A stretch of 64,000 nt of DNA, taken from contig NC_058151.1 of NCBI RefSeq assembly GCF_011075055.1, positions 14,079,800-14,143,799 of the forward strand, given 5' to 3'. The stretch is from Mangifera indica. Taxonomy: Eukaryota; Streptophyta; Magnoliopsida; Sapindales; Anacardiaceae. Positions 1 through 14,918 of the stretch are shown in pieces. The position numbers were made by a program, and so were the translations under genes. The notes under the pieces are model-generated. The model had not been told where the DNA came from and made no database searches. It was given only the letters and a program-made list of their open reading frames with translations. Numbering within the stretch: the first letter of the stretch is position 1; each line of letters starts with the position of its first letter.

Positions 1-1585
<1,585 letters not shown>

Positions 1586-3108
1586 TGAAGCTCTACAGGA
1601 ATTCCCCTATAAATATACAGTCATGGCTACCCCTTTTCTCTTCTTTAATAAACGTTATAAGAATAATAATACCTAAGGTATAAGACTATTGAATGTGCAC
1701 TTAATATTAAATACTCAATCAGAAATACAAATATATAATCAAATAATTAAATATTATTTTATTTTTAATTTAAAATCTTTCAATCACATGACGATACATC
1801 ATCTGTGTATTTAATTATGTACACACAGTTTTATTGAAAATTATCAACTCCAAAATTTGTTTTCTCTTCTAAATAAAATGATTGAACTCTTAAATTTTAC
1901 TATTGAAAAAATTAAACTTTTATATTTTATATATAATCGATCAAACTTTCAATATTTTCTAATGAACGATCTAAATAAACATAATTAATTATTTGTTTTA
2001 TTTTATAACAATGTGGTTAGTTTAAAACTTTTAACAGTAAATAATTAAAGTTTTATTCTTTTAATAAAAATATTTGAAAGTTTAGTTCTTTCAATATAAA
2101 AATTTGAAAGTTTGGTCTGGTCCTTTTACTTTAAAAAATTAAAAAAAAGCCATCATTAATTTTCTTGACTTAAATATTAATATTAATTAACCTGTTCAAA
2201 TCTCATTGATCCAGTCCGGCCATCTCTCATTTCCCATTAATACAAAATGTCAACTGGATCTCCATCTACATGTGTAAAGGTATTTTATTATCCTGATAAT
2301 GATAAACTATATTGAAGATGAATATTATTGCACAATCTTTGAAGCTTCGTACCAAGACGCCGTCACATGGCTAAGAGTCAAAGGTTATGAGCTAGGCAGC
2401 CATGGATGGAGGATGGCCAGCTAGGTCAGCTTTAATTTTTTCCTTCAATGGTGGTGGTGCAGGTGCAGCCTTTGTTTGGCTGTCAACTTCCCGGTCAATA
2501 CGCTTCTCCAACACGGCTTGATCATAATTCATACTCTTCCTTATGTCCATGCCAAAGCATTGACCTGAATCTACTGCTTACATAAACCATTTTAATATTC
2601 AACTTTCATACATATTCATAGACTTTCTGATCCTGACGTTCTCACTTTTAAACAGTTTAAAAAAAAAAAAAAGAAAACCCGACAAATTGTAACTTTTATA
2701 TACAGGATATGGAGTAGAGAAAGTCATAATACAGGAACGAAACAAGTCATAATTTCTGTTCTTGAATGGTTTACAAAGACTATCATGACAATTAGGGTTG
2801 GATTCAATTGGTGTTAATATATGCCACTGTACATGCATAGTTTATTATAATTTTACTTTTAAATATGATTTGGGTTTTAAGCTTTGTAGCTTAAAATGAG
2901 ACTTGACCGTTTAAAAAACTACTATTTAAACAATTTTATCTTAGTATCTTCAGTCGATATGTGATGCACATGCAAATCCAATATCTTTTTCGTACTTTGT
3001 TGATGTGTGATTTGTTTAAAAGTGTTTCAACAAATTCTAATGACAATTCTTGTTTGGCTACAAGCTTTGTGCAACTAGCATGCAAAGTTGGTCTTTGTAT
3101 CATACTAG
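1586..3108. other. intergenic, AT-rich, upstream of the WRKY gene
   Basis: The WRKY 5' region (1586-1700) is followed by an AT-rich stretch with a fold-back MITE-like piece at about 1690-1840 (see fold-back family). Apart from the small ORF at 2392-2550, no coding signal was seen. Confidence 0.6.
2392..2550 (-). CDS. putative 52-aa small ORF or terminal exon, unrecognised
   Basis: A 52-codon ATG-to-stop frame starting MDIRKSMNYDQ and ending HPPSMAA. It has an alternating charged segment (LEKRIDREVDSQTK) followed by APAPPP and a Lys-rich helix-like end, a composition less random than the surrounding AT-rich DNA. The frame stays open upstream of the ATG to a possible splice acceptor (TTCAG followed by GTCAATG, about 2560-2575), so it may be the last exon of a larger or decayed gene. 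I do not recognise the family. It lies about 800 bp upstream of the WRKY start, on the same strand. Confidence 0.25.
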   Translation of the reverse strand: MDIRKSMNYDQAVLEKRIDREVDSQTKAAPAPPPLKEKIKADLAGHPPSMAA

Positions 3109-3327
3109 TAAGGGTGAATTTGATCTGAGCTGTTCAAGCTAAAATCAATGCTTGACTTGAACTAATCATGCTAGAATGGAAGAAATTTTAGCTAGAACTC
3201 CACACTGGAAAATGGCTCATTAATGATTCTACTTCTTCTTCTTTATTGATAACACCCTCTTATTTGATATTTGAATAAATTAAGCTCTAGTTATATTTCA
3301 GTTTAGTTCATTTTAAATCCATCTCTA
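3109..3327. mobile_element. candidate short hAT-like MITE (no clear target duplication)
   Basis: The left end reads TAAGGGTGAATTTGATCTGA and the right end, reverse-complemented, TAGAGATGGATTTAAAATGA. These resemble the TAGGGGTGGATTTGAT termini of the better preserved element at 26559-26852. The flanking 8-mers do not match, so the boundaries are approximate or the element is old. Confidence 0.35.
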
Positions 3328-4347
3328 TCAAGAATAAAATATTAGAGATTAAACTTGAAATAACAATGAAATATAAGAGAGTCTAGATAAAAGGGAATCA
3401 TGATTAGAGAAAATGTATTTAACATATATATGTGCAAAAAATTTTAAAAACCTCAGGGAAAATTAAGTGATCATCCTTGACCCCCTCCTTTCGTCCCTTA
3501 GATACCATGTTTGCCATTTTCAATAGCACAAATTTTTTATAGTAATCAGTGAAGTAAAACAAAAAAGGAGATGAGATCAAAACTAAATCCATAGCTTTCA
3601 TTGTTACTTAATTTTATTATAATCAGAATTAACAAGTCTTAATTAGTTATATATCTTACTCCATGATGATGAAAGAGGACCCAGTAAACAACACTTCTAT
3701 CTTAATCCATGATGAAATATAATTACGACATAGTAATTATATTTCTTTTTAAATTCAAAGTCTACACCAAATATCAAGAACCCTACTTGTTAATTTCCCT
3801 GGACTTGTGTGTTAATTGCCATGTGAACACATAGGAACCGTCCATATTATCCACCACAATTAATTATTGTAAGTAATCAAGTAATCTTTGTGAATATCCT
3901 ATTTTAATATCGACTTGTATCAGTCCGTGATTATATCATGAAATTGTTTTGTTTTGGACATATAATTTATTATATTTTTTATGTATTATCGGTCAACATT
4001 TTGTTTTTGGGTTCGTAAGAAATAATTCACTTTAGACATACAATGTATCAAGATTTTGCTTTTGGGTCATGAAGCAATGTTTTGTAAATAATCAAGTACC
4101 TAAATATCCTTTTATATGGACATGATAGCAAATTGTTCATTTTGGATATACAATCGATCAAGGTTTTATTTTTGGATTTTCAGGAGATTTTTCTTCACTT
4201 TGAATGTTTTGTAAGTAATCAATCACTTGAATATCTTGTATTTATATAGATAGGAAATTGTTTAATTTGAACATACAGTTTATCAAAGTTTTATTTTTGA
4301 TTGTAACATGAAATTGTTAATTAATTAGCAATAATAGATACAAAATT
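3328..4347. other. intergenic with degenerate tandem repeats (about 3890-4345)
   Basis: From about 3890 three to four diverged units repeat the string: GTAATCAA..., an AATATC block, GAAATTGTTT, GGACATACAAT, ATCAAGGTTTTATTTTTGG. Unit spacing is roughly 100-130 bp. Parts resemble a dispersed repeat family seen elsewhere in the window (for example 25670-25870 and 49970-50170). No gene was recognised. Confidence 0.45.
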
Positions 4348-4355
4348 ATATAGAT

Positions 4356-4767
4356 TAGGCCTGCAAATGAGTCTGGTTGCTCTTGAGACGCGGTTTGGCT
4401 CATATTAAGCTAAACTCGATTTGATTACGGTTGAGTTAAGCTCAAATGGTTAGAGCTTTATACTCGAGTTAAACTCAAGCTCACTATTGCACGGCTCAGT
4501 GAGCTCGCTATTTAGCTCAAATATAATACTATCAAACTCTTAAAAATTTAAAATCTTACATTTACACCTAAACGACTTTGAATATGTGGTAATTGATAAT
4601 ACATAAGTCACGAGATTGAACATAATTTTTCTAACCAAGCTCGAGGCTTCACTTTCACTCTCAATCTCAAGCTCGAGCCAATAACACCTGAACTCATGCC
4701 CTCAATGAACTAATCGAGCTAAGCTCAAACAAAGCAAATCTCGACTCAATTAGTTTGCACACCCCTA
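4356..4767. mobile_element. non-autonomous hAT-like element (MITE), 412 bp
   Basis: It is flanked by a perfect 8-bp direct repeat ATATAGAT (4348-4355 and 4768-4775), the target-duplication length of hAT transposons. The termini are inverted: left TAGGCCTGCAAATGAGTC, right (reverse complement) TAGGGGTGTGCAAACTAATT. The interior is non-coding, with GAGCTC/CTCGAG-rich arms and an AT-rich core. A diverged relative lies at about 39485-39815. Family assignment is inferred from TIR and TSD structure. Confidence 0.8.
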
Positions 4768-4775
4768 ATATAGAT

Positions 4776-6329
4776 CAAGCAAATCAAAATTATCAGGGTT
4801 ACCATTAGGTATCTATTGCAACCACTAGAATATTTATCAATAGTATATTATATACAACCGATTGGATATTAATGTATGTAAATAAACTAACATATCATCA
4901 TACGATTCGATAATTATAAAAAAAATAGAGATAAAATAAACAATTAGATTACTCAAACATAATTCTATCAATTCCACCGTCTGTGCATATAGTATTAATT
5001 ACTCTATATATATTATAATTTCATTAACATAAAGTTTCTATCTTAAAGATTAATCATTATTCAATTATATGGGCAGTGGGTGGTCAACTCAAGTAGGTTA
5101 TATTCTAAGACCTGAAATAAATTTTTTAATTTCGCCAGCAAGTTGCTATCCACACAAGACTTTAATGCCAACTTGTGATTAATCTATTCACTTTGGTCAA
5201 TGGTTTAGATTTGGCATTGAATTGATTGTTTCAATATGAGATTCTAACCATCAATTTAATTATACCTCCATCCTTTATATTTGCATTATATTTCAATAGT
5301 ATATACCATCTTTTTTTTTTGGATAAAAATGCCTTGATATTTTCAACATAGAGATAAAAATTAGTGTCTCCATACTAGCTTCGGATATTTAAAAATTAAA
5401 ATCTTTTGAATGCTTTTGAAACTCGGATTAGATTGGTTAGTTTGACTGAGATTAATAGATATTTCAAATTATAGTTGAACTGGATTAATCGTGTCTATAT
5501 CTCAATCTAAAAGATTAGATGGGAAAAGATTTGAACCAAACCCTTGACCCAGTCAAGCCAATCTGGTGCTCAACTCATCTGTTGTCAGTTCATTAAAAAC
5601 TTTGAAATATCTGCACCTAAAAATTTTAGAACAATATGATTCATATGAAGTAACAGAAGAAAATGATAAATAATTGCAACCAATCTGACCTAAAACATGT
5701 TAGTTTAACGTATCTTTTCTATCTACCGGCAACTGAAGAAAATGAACTAAGCCCAGTTCATACTCTAAGATTTTGAAATCTATTTGATTGAAAAAAAATG
5801 TATTGAGTATTGACTAAGATATGAATGGTGGGTTCATCAATTTTCTCTACTTAATTATTTATTTATTTTTATAGTTGAGGTAGAAACCTCAAAGAGACTT
5901 CTCTAACAACTCATAGTCAAAATCTTCCACTTTAATATAAACATAATAGAAAGTGTTATTGTGTATGCTCAATCCGTTCATGAAAGTGTAGCATCAAGTT
6001 GGGTCCTTTGACTTCACGCTAAGGTTGCAATCGAGGCAAATTGGCTATTGCTTGGCTTAATTGTATTTAGACAAAGCTTGAGGTAATTGAGCTGAAATTT
6101 TTTTTCACTCAAGTTCAGATAATAACAACATTTAAAAATATTAAATTATTATTTTTTCTATTGAATGATTGGCTTTTATAAATAGAAAATTCTGAAAGTT
6201 CGTTTTCCTTAATAGAAAAATACGAAAATTAAGTTTTTTTAATAGAAAAAAATAAAGTTTTATCTCTTCAATAAAAAAAATGATAAAGTGTTATCCAAAT
6301 AAATCATATTGGTATAGAGTAATTACAAC
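4776..6329. other. intergenic, repeat debris
   Basis: It contains a fold-back MITE-like piece (about 4850-5000) and old hAT-like fragments (about 5400-5600 and 6020-6120). No open reading frame with family features was seen. Confidence 0.5.
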
Positions 6330-7476
6330 AATGGATTTGAGCTTAATGGATTTTATGTTAGGCTGCTTGTTGTACTCCATTATCAAGGCTGCAACCTGTG
6401 GAATGTAGTGGCCTGAAATCAAAATATAAGCATATCAGAAAACTTCAAAAGTTGAAATTCAATTCACTTTATGTTTAAATTACCTGCATAGCTTTCTCCA
6501 GTTAGAAAGAATTCAGAATCTTCGAACTGTGGAAATTCTTCCTACCAGTTCACAAGAAATCTCAAATTATCCTCAGCTGCAATCCATGCCACAAAAAGCA
6601 ACCCACATTATCAACTTTTCTCTTCACAAATGTGTGTAACATCCAAGACAAATCCTATATTAGCAAAACATAAACAAAATGCCCACATCATTTAGAGAAG
6701 TTAATACAAAACTATTTAAATAGTCTTTTTTTTTTAAGTGGAAATCCCGTAAGCAAAACAATAATAAATTAGAAGTTTAAAACGGATAGTATCTTAATTT
6801 TAATAAACTATTTGTCTAAAACACGAGTTGAACTGTTAGACCAAAATGTTACATATGGATACTCAAATATAAGAAAGTGCATTACCAGTCCTGGTATCAT
6901 TCCAATCTATGTAATTAGAGCATGTGTTTGAGTATGAAAATCCAACTCCAACGTTGATTCAACATATAACACGTTCGATGCTGCACAACATTTAACGTCT
7001 GCATTAGAAGAAGACTATATATTACATCTGAAACAGTCAGTAATACTAAAGTAGGTACTTAACTCAAGTTCCATGAATGCTTATTCTGAATGAGCTCTCC
7101 ATTGACTCCTGGTGGGAAAGGTCCATGCTCCATGAATGCACCAAAACCAAAAGAAGAACACCCAGGACCTAGAGAGAAAGAAAGAGAGTTTCAAAAATAA
7201 TGAAATGAAAGTTGTGTAAAGCTGTGAACATGAAATGAATCAAGGCAAACCTCCATTGAGCCACAATGTCAAGGGAAGTAAAAGACGATCAGGAGATTGA
7301 GCTTCAACAAAGTAATAAAACAAAGCTCTGCCATGTTTAGCATCCGTTACAATGTTACCAGAATACTGCTTGAGAGAGACATTGGCAGGTTGCCCTGGAA
7401 GAGCAGTTATGAGCTCCGCATAAGACTTGGAGCGAAAAGAAGAGAAAAGCAAAGAGAATAAGAACCAAAAAGCCAT
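6330..7476 (-). pseudogene. serine carboxypeptidase-like (SCPL45-type) pseudogene
   Basis: The family comprises secreted or vacuolar S10 serine carboxypeptidases with alpha/beta-hydrolase fold. Recognisable exons (complement): 7251-7476 (signal peptide MAFWFLFSLLFSSF, then LPGQPANVSLKQYSG), 7064-7168 (GPGCSSFGFGAFMEHGPFPP), 6886-6980 (SNVLYVES...GFSYSNT), 6484-6576 (ending TGESYA, the nucleophile-serine motif) and about 6330-6412 (GHYIPQVAALIMEYNKQ). Splice sites are still in place. Three lesions show it is dead: a 1-bp deletion after VLYVES shifts the frame; an in-frame TAG follows NLRFLVNW; and homology stops near 6330, so the remainder with the catalytic Asp and His is missing. The intact GESYA segment and preserved introns suggest fairly recent decay of a genomic (not retro-) copy. 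Confidence 0.88.
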
Positions 7477-9113
7477 GTGAGAGGAGATATAGAAAGAGAG
7501 ATCAGTCTTCTACAATGGTAGCCAAAGAATTGCATTGAATTTTGTGGACAGTTTTGGTTTCGTTTGAATCAAAGCAAGAACGTACATGTACAAGGCAATG
7601 CATGTTGAAGGCCGGCTTATGATTTGTCTAACCTGTCGGGCATGATGTGATGGTATCAAGAAAACTGGCTGGCTGGTTCAATGTCGAACCTGATGAATAG
7701 AAAACAAGCTGAAACTTGCTCTAAGATCAATGGATAATAGTATAATACACAGTTCAGCGTTGAGAATCCTATAGAATCCATATAGCCTGGGGATATTAAT
7801 CAATGACCAATCATATAAACCAGGTTTTTGTGCATGATAATACAAGATTATGAGCACTTTTCTGTTGGAGAATTGAGTTGTCACCTATTGATAGGGGATT
7901 GATTAAAAAATCTATGAACTCCTAACCTATCAAAATATAATTTGAATTACAACGGCAAATCTCAGTCAAGATATTAAGTCTCGTAAAAGATGGATGTAAC
8001 ATCAAAAAAGTAATGTTGGGTATGTAAAAATATCTCCAACAATAATACATTTTAGATTACAAAACTCAAAAACAAAATTATAAAAAATTTTGTGTCCAAA
8101 ACCAATAATATATTAATAATGGATGAAATTATATTGGATTATGAATAAACACTTCATCCATTACGTTGTCTCAAATTTTTGTTGTACCCTCCAAATTTGC
8201 TACTAGAAATCAATTGAGCTAGTATAAAATTCCAACTCGCTCTCCTCGTACAAAGAAGAGGTATGACCGGTAGACTTTCTGATGACCCTCTACGATGATT
8301 TTACAACCTGCGAGGGTCTTACCTCATAAAACCCAACTGTCAAGAAGTTCACAGTTGTTAAAAGGAAAAAATTTTCTAGTGCTGAATATACAGCTTTTAA
8401 CCCCCACACGGAATTATCTATATTCCACAAAAAGCAGAAGTAAATTGTCTAAATATTGTCTATTAATAGACCAACATCCAAGCTCTCATGGAAATGGAGA
8501 GCCACAGCCAAGCTAGGCAATCTGTTCATAGGATGATGATCTCCAACCACCAACTGTTTAGAAATAATAATAATGGCATATGGAAAACATGACTTGTATT
8601 AGTAAAACAGCCCACCAGGAATAGTGTAAATGTCAATGGCAAAAGTAGCAAAAAAGGTTCACCAAAATGCAAACTGTTGTTAAAGATAAGTCCCAAACGT
8701 AGCTTGTTATGTCAGACAAGTTTCCCAGCCACCATTTTTGTGTACCACAGCTCACATGTCATTGAGAAATGACAGCTAATTGAGAAATGACAGATGAGGG
8801 TGGTGATGTACAAAAAGAAACAAGTGCACCTTTAACATTTACTCATTAATTGAGATACTTCTTCCAGTGCACACTTAGAAGTTCCAAGATTTTTCTTTTT
8901 GTGTTTTTTTTTTCTCTCCTTTTATGTACAGATGTAGAATGAAAAAGCACCACTAAGTGCTTCATGACCCACCAAATGAAAAAAAGAAAAGGAAAAAACT
9001 GAAAAAGAAGAAACAAACTCAGAAAGAGAAAATGACAGTAAAGTTCTAATGCTGCATAGAACTGGAAGCAGCCATTAACAACTTGGAACGAAAGATGATG
9101 TAGACAGCCAACA
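7477..9113. other. intergenic between SCPL pseudogene and PCO
   Basis: The sequence near 9114 is the likely PCO 3' UTR. The rest is non-coding; a short local duplication of ATTGAGAAATGACAG occurs near 8760-8800. Short open frames here lack any recognisable domain. Confidence 0.5.
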
Positions 9114-11575
9114 TCACTTCTTCACTATCACTGGACCTCTGTATGGTGCTCCATCTACAACCAAGTCTTCAGGTTTCTCCCTCTCTTGAAGCAATGCATA
9201 ACCTTGTTTTTCCTCTTCAGGCATAGATACACCATCAGCTGGAATTCCAAGACCAGAGGGTCAAATGCTAATTGTTTCTGTGAATAGATTGATGGTAGTA
9301 AAGTTGAATGTAAAGGTGCAATGCCATACCCGAAAACTCTGTGAATGGAATGTCTAAGTAGTATGTGCAGTGCCTGCCATCAACATCTGAGTATGGAGGG
9401 CCAAGAACATCCAGCACTGCACAGGCTGTCACTGCGGTGAAGCAGTGCATGTTGCCTCCATCAGCAGGATAGAGAATTGAGGTGTTGCAAGGAGCAGTAA
9501 AGTCAGAATCGACCTTAACCTTTGCCAACTGCACTCCAGCATGCTGAACTGCTTTAAGGTAAAAAAAAAAAAAAATCTATTGAATGTTTCTTTCTAATTA
9601 AAGCCAGGAATATATGCTTAAAACAGATACAATTTCAGCAGTATTTGGCACCCTTGATTTTTTCAGACTGGCGGACAAGGTGACACCCCGTGCTTTTAGA
9701 AGATTCTTTTTAAAATGTAAAATTAGGGGTTTTAACAAATTCAAATTCAGGAAAAGGATCAGGGAACCTTTTTTTTTTCCTTCTAACATGGAATTCAGCA
9801 TATAACGGCCACATTGGGCAAGAATATAACTCAAATGTTTTGAGAGAGTTCATTTAACGTCTAATTCACATACTGCTGGCATAGATAATCTTCATTGTGA
9901 TCTTTATTTTAATGGCATTGCCCACAAATTAAGGCTAAACTTGTTGCTTTTTGGGTTAGTGTTCACGTAGCAATAGCTTCAGTCTGTATATTCTCCTTCC
10001 TGACTCTTCAGGGCGGCCTATCTTTCAAATCTTTCATTTATAAATGTCATGCAACAACAAGAAAAAGTAAATGCTGCCATATGTCAATCTACTAGGCGTG
10101 CAGAGAGAAATACCATGAAAAAACTTACTTTCTGAGGGATTCGTGATAGAAGATGTGTTGCAAGGAACATCATCCACCCAGTCGTATGATTTGATATGCA
10201 TTGTCCCAAAGAGAAGCTTGCTGAAAACAGTCATTCCAGGGTGGTTATGAAGAGGAATGACACCATTTGGTGGCAAGCAAAAGATCCCCATCTGCAGTTA
10301 TAGGAGAAATCAAGGCCTCACCCAGAAAGAAAGAATAAATAATAATCCTCTCCCAAAACTATGCCTGAAAGGACCTCAAATGAAACTACTTACAGAAAAT
10401 TTGTCACATTCGTGAAGGTGCAAGTATGTTATAGCAGGAGTTCTACGGGCCACTGATTTCCCGACATATGGCTTATCCGGATTCAGGCCAACATCCTCTG
10501 GCTTAATGTCATCTGAAAAAAATAAAGCCAATCTCATAAGCACCAATGACAAACAAATTGGGATAAGTAAGAAATAACTTAAAAAAGATAAAGGAGCATA
10601 AAGTTCAAGTCAGTACATAGAAGAAATATACACTATGGAGCATTTCTATTTGCGGAACAATATTCATGTCAGACTCCAGAATCACTTTTGAAAGACATTT
10701 CTCCTCAATGCCACAAAAAAAAAAAAAAAAAAACACACCTAAATTACACACTCAAGATGATTACAGTGAATCTATACATTGTCTGCTTATGTTTTATCAA
10801 CTTTTTCTAGAGATTATAACTACAAATTACCACCCACAAACCCAGCAACAAAAAGTGCAATGCCACTGTCATTCATTTACCATGAGATCTAGTTGCTAAA
10901 TATTTATATTTCGAAGTACAATAAAGTACACCAATTTGCATGAATACAGCCGCTAAACAGAAATGCATGCACCGTATAATAAGGAATAAAACATAATAAA
11001 ATAAAAAAGAACAAACTCCAACCATAAAAAAACCTTATAATATCAATGTCAAAGAGACAGTACACACTGCTAAAAAATCATGAAATGATGTCAGCTCATA
11101 CACAATCTCAAAGGACATTAGAATTGATACATGATTTTGAACCAGAATTCATAAATGCATCACGTAAGAACAAAAACTTCAATCAATTTTGAGCACATCA
11201 CCTTCACATTTCAATCGAACTTTCATATTCTAGCAAAGTAACCCCCAAAAAACACGCTGAAAAAAAATAACAAATAAACCAGTAAATAAACAACATGTAC
11301 ATACCTAAAACAGAACGTAGGCGTTCGATTTTCTCGGGAGAGGGAACAATCCCGGGCCCACCAAAGGCAAACACATCCTTGCAAGTGTCATAAAGCTTCT
11401 GAACAGGTAACATCTTCTTCTGTCGTCGCCGGTTCTTCTTTGAATTGTTATTCTTAGTAGTACTCGCAACTGAATTCGAATGAGTGTTGCTGTTATTCTT
11501 CGAATTATCAGCAACCGAAGGCAATTCACTCAACTCTTTTCCTTTCAAATCAACCAAAGTCGTCCCAATCCCCAT
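9114..11575 (-). CDS. PCO: plant cysteine oxidase (PCO1/2-type thiol dioxygenase)
   Basis: Iron-dependent dioxygenase that uses O2 to oxidise the N-terminal cysteine of group VII ERF factors, marking them for the Cys/Arg N-degron pathway; it acts as an oxygen sensor in cytosol and nucleus. Five exons: complement of 11305-11575, 10394-10512, 10129-10291, 9330-9551 and 9114-9238, giving 299 residues. A basic stretch (KKNRRRQKK, about residues 46-54) may be a nuclear signal. The cupin metal site is visible: His145 and His147 in [10 protein letters not shown] and His220 in GGNMHCF. The C-terminal [17 protein letters not shown] is also family-typical. The acceptor of exon 4 is a NAGNAG-like pair (AAAGCAG), so a one-residue splice variant is possible. 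The MGIGTT start and the long N-terminus favour the PCO1/2 branch over PCO3-5. Confidence 0.93.
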
Positions 11576-12583
11576 TCAAAAACACAACCTTTTACACCTT
11601 CCAAACAGAGGACTCAACACAAACTAGAGATGCGTATTTCATAAACCACTTAAACAAGTCAAAACTCGATCTGGTTATCACCCAAAACAAGAAAGTTACG
11701 CATCCCCAAGGACGAACACACAGAAACAGAGGGAAATAAAAAACAGTGCAACAGTGGCTAACAGGCACTGTTTTTTATGGTTCTTTTAGGCATCACAGAG
11801 ATATGAAAGCGAAAACTATCTCTGTAGATGATTGTGATTATGAAGGAGATGGAGATGATATATAAAGGGAGGGTTTGGTTTTGGTCTCAGGGTTAAAGGT
11901 GAAAGGCAGATAGAGTTGAGACAGTGAAAACCAGGGGCCATGGTTTTGCTTGAATCTATGGGCTACCAGAAAAAAATTATATATTTCCCTTTTTTCCATT
12001 TTTGTCCTTCACTTTTGCTACTATGACGATCCCTAATCCAAGCTAATAATAATTTTTTCATTAAATTTACTACTAAAAATTGCTTCTATTTTTGGCTTAT
12101 AATACAGATTTGTTTCTTCAAAACCCCTTTTGGATGAATTCTATCCAATATTCTTATTAAAGAAACTACACTGATTTTTGGATAAGGGATACAAATATTT
12201 CAGTAATCTTCTATTGATGATAATAATACAGTATTGTTAAGATAAAACAAAATAAATATTTTAATTATATTTATTTTATATTTTAATAAAAATATTTAGG
12301 AATTTAGTGATTTTGAATAAGAAAAAAAAAGGATAGTTTAATACTTTTATTGATTGTTATCTCAAAATTCTAAACATTACCTTTAATTATTAAATAAATA
12401 TGATATTTTGTAATATAAATATATATTGATTATTTGATACGATGAACAATGTTTTTAAACCCACATAACCTTCATTTGATTAAATCCTTAGGTCAATCAA
12501 TTTGATTGTTATGATTAACCACTCAAATTGATTATATCAATATGATATAATAAAAATTATGTAAATTAAATATATTTATTAAA

Positions 12584-12627
<44 letters not shown>

Positions 12628-14880
12628 AGCCACATGTAAGAAGACTTAGTTTGAGTTCCTTATTCATCCATAATTGATTTTAGCCATAGTAATATCGTCA
12701 TGATAGTTCGACCCAATTCGGGTAAACCATTTCAATATGAGTTTTAAATCTTTTAATTTATAGGGGTTGAAAAATGATTTTTATAATATTTTGGGTTGAA
12801 ATAATAAGTGGGTTGAAAATGGTTTCTATAAAACATCCTTAAACATGTTTATGTTTTGTAGAAAGTACAAATTTGTACCAAATTAATTTCAAACAGAAAC
12901 TATTAAAATATTACCATATTTTATGGTAATAATTAGAGAAATTAGCTTTTTGTTTTCTGGTTTTGCAAATGCATGAGAGCTGATTTGCTTGTTCTCAATA
13001 ATTGTGACAGAGCCCTCTAATTATGGAAATATTCAACTCAAGAGGTGTATTAAGAAAATTGTTACAATTTAGGTAAGAACAATGTTATATGTATATGTAT
13101 TTAAGTATATAATTAGGTATACAGATGATATATTATTATATAATTAAACAGTTTTTATGTTTAATTCAAAATTATCCAATTATATAATGACATATTATTT
13201 ATATATATCTAATTATATACTCGAAATTGTGTACATATAATTTTATTATTTAGATAACTGAAAACTTTATATTATAAAAATTGATGTATAGGAAGAATAT
13301 CGATACTTTTGAGTTGTTAATTTAGTAATTTATAAACTATAAAAAGAAAGTTTATTTATTTAATTTATACAAAAAAAATAAATATTTTCATTGTTGCATA
13401 AATTTCTTATTTAATAAATAATATTAAATTGATAAAATTTATTTATTTATATTTTTATGCATATATATATATTTTTTAACATGCTAATTTATATTTTTTT
13501 AATTTCTGATGAATCAGTAATATCTAAATATGGAAATAAATAATACATTGGATAAATTTTGAGGACCTTTATCTCTTACCTTTCAAATTTTTTTTTTTTT
13601 TCACAAATCTTGTTGAAAATTAGAATCCCATCTTGAAATTTACCAAAAATATCCTGCAAGAAAATTTGTAAATTAGAGATTAAATATAAATCACTTTATG
13701 AATATGAACTCTAATCACAAGAATCATCAAAATTTCCAAGTTATAACTAATAAATATAAATAAAACATTTTCTATGTATATATAAAGAGAAAAAAGAAAA
13801 TTAGGGTTAAATGATAAGCGGGTTTCAATGTCGAAAAATGTATTAACAATTATTAAGTTTTTAATTTGAAAACCAAATATATTCATGAAAATCGAACATT
13901 TCTTACCAAAATTTTGCATCTGTTGAATAACACTGAGATTTTTGCAAATTGAATTCAAGTTATAATATACGACCAAATTTGATGATAAACCAAAAACTTT
14001 TTAACTTTCATAGGTTCTTGGATTAATCTTTCCAAAATAGTGAATAAAATAGTTTTATATATTAAATTTTTTCACTGGTTATAAGACGATTAAGGTAAGA
14101 AACGTTAAGACTCTCCCTATTTATTTATAATAAAGGTAATTAAAAATAAAAGTAGAAACAAAAATTCACATGAAATAGTTCGACATGTGGAGATCATGCC
14201 GGATTATGTTTATGTTTAAAACGCAATTCAACATAGGGGATGTGTTTTAACATTAATAAAATACTTTACACATTTACATATGAAGCTAAAATAATCATAA
14301 ATTCCATGAAGTCAAAACACCATATGCAAATAATAAAAAGAGTTTTCCATGATCAACATTCAAAACCCTAATTAATTTCAATAAAAACAGAAGGATAACA
14401 TGGTAAAATCAACAAAAACCCTATTCAAGTTTTGAACTAGAACGGTGAATAAATTAATATTTTATTCCTCTTAATTGTTTAATTTATGTAATAAATTATC
14501 GTGTTTGGCATCCAGAAAGGATGCAATTTAGGTCACATTAATCTTGCTGAATCAATAAGAATTTGTAACGTAAACTTTGACAACAAGACAATTGACGAAG
14601 GGCTAAAGTGGTAGGTGGAACGAACTTAAACTTGTTTTCATTCTAAAAAGACGAAAATACTTTCAGAAAAACTCTTTGTTTTCTGCGTTTTCTGCCTGGT
14701 TTAATGGCCTTTCGTTTCACTCAGCACGCAGATTCAAGAAGCTTGCAAGGTGTTTGCCTGCCTCGTGTAACTTAATTTGATTTTTCCTTCTTTGTTTTTG
14801 TTTTTCGCATTCGTTTTTTGGTATGTGCATGGAAACAAAGTTTTTGCTCATCCTTCACAATCACAACTATCACGCATAAG
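11576..14880. other. intergenic, AT-rich
   Basis: The first 300 bp or so is the PCO 5' region, with a TATA-like TTTATATATC on the minus strand near 11855-11866. The rest is AT-rich and non-coding, with a (TA)n tract at 12586-12623 and a fold-back MITE-like piece at about 13085-13240. Confidence 0.5.
12586..12623. repeat. (TA)19 microsatellite
   Basis: An uninterrupted TA dinucleotide run of about 38 bp, visible directly. Confidence 0.9.
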
Positions 14881-14918
14881 GCATTCGGAAAGGTTAGGGT
14901 GGCAACAAATTGTACATG

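Noticed and set aside
9598..9834. Overlapping 63-78 aa frames within a PCO intron
   Set aside because: They lie in an intron with normal splice sites and have no domain or start context.
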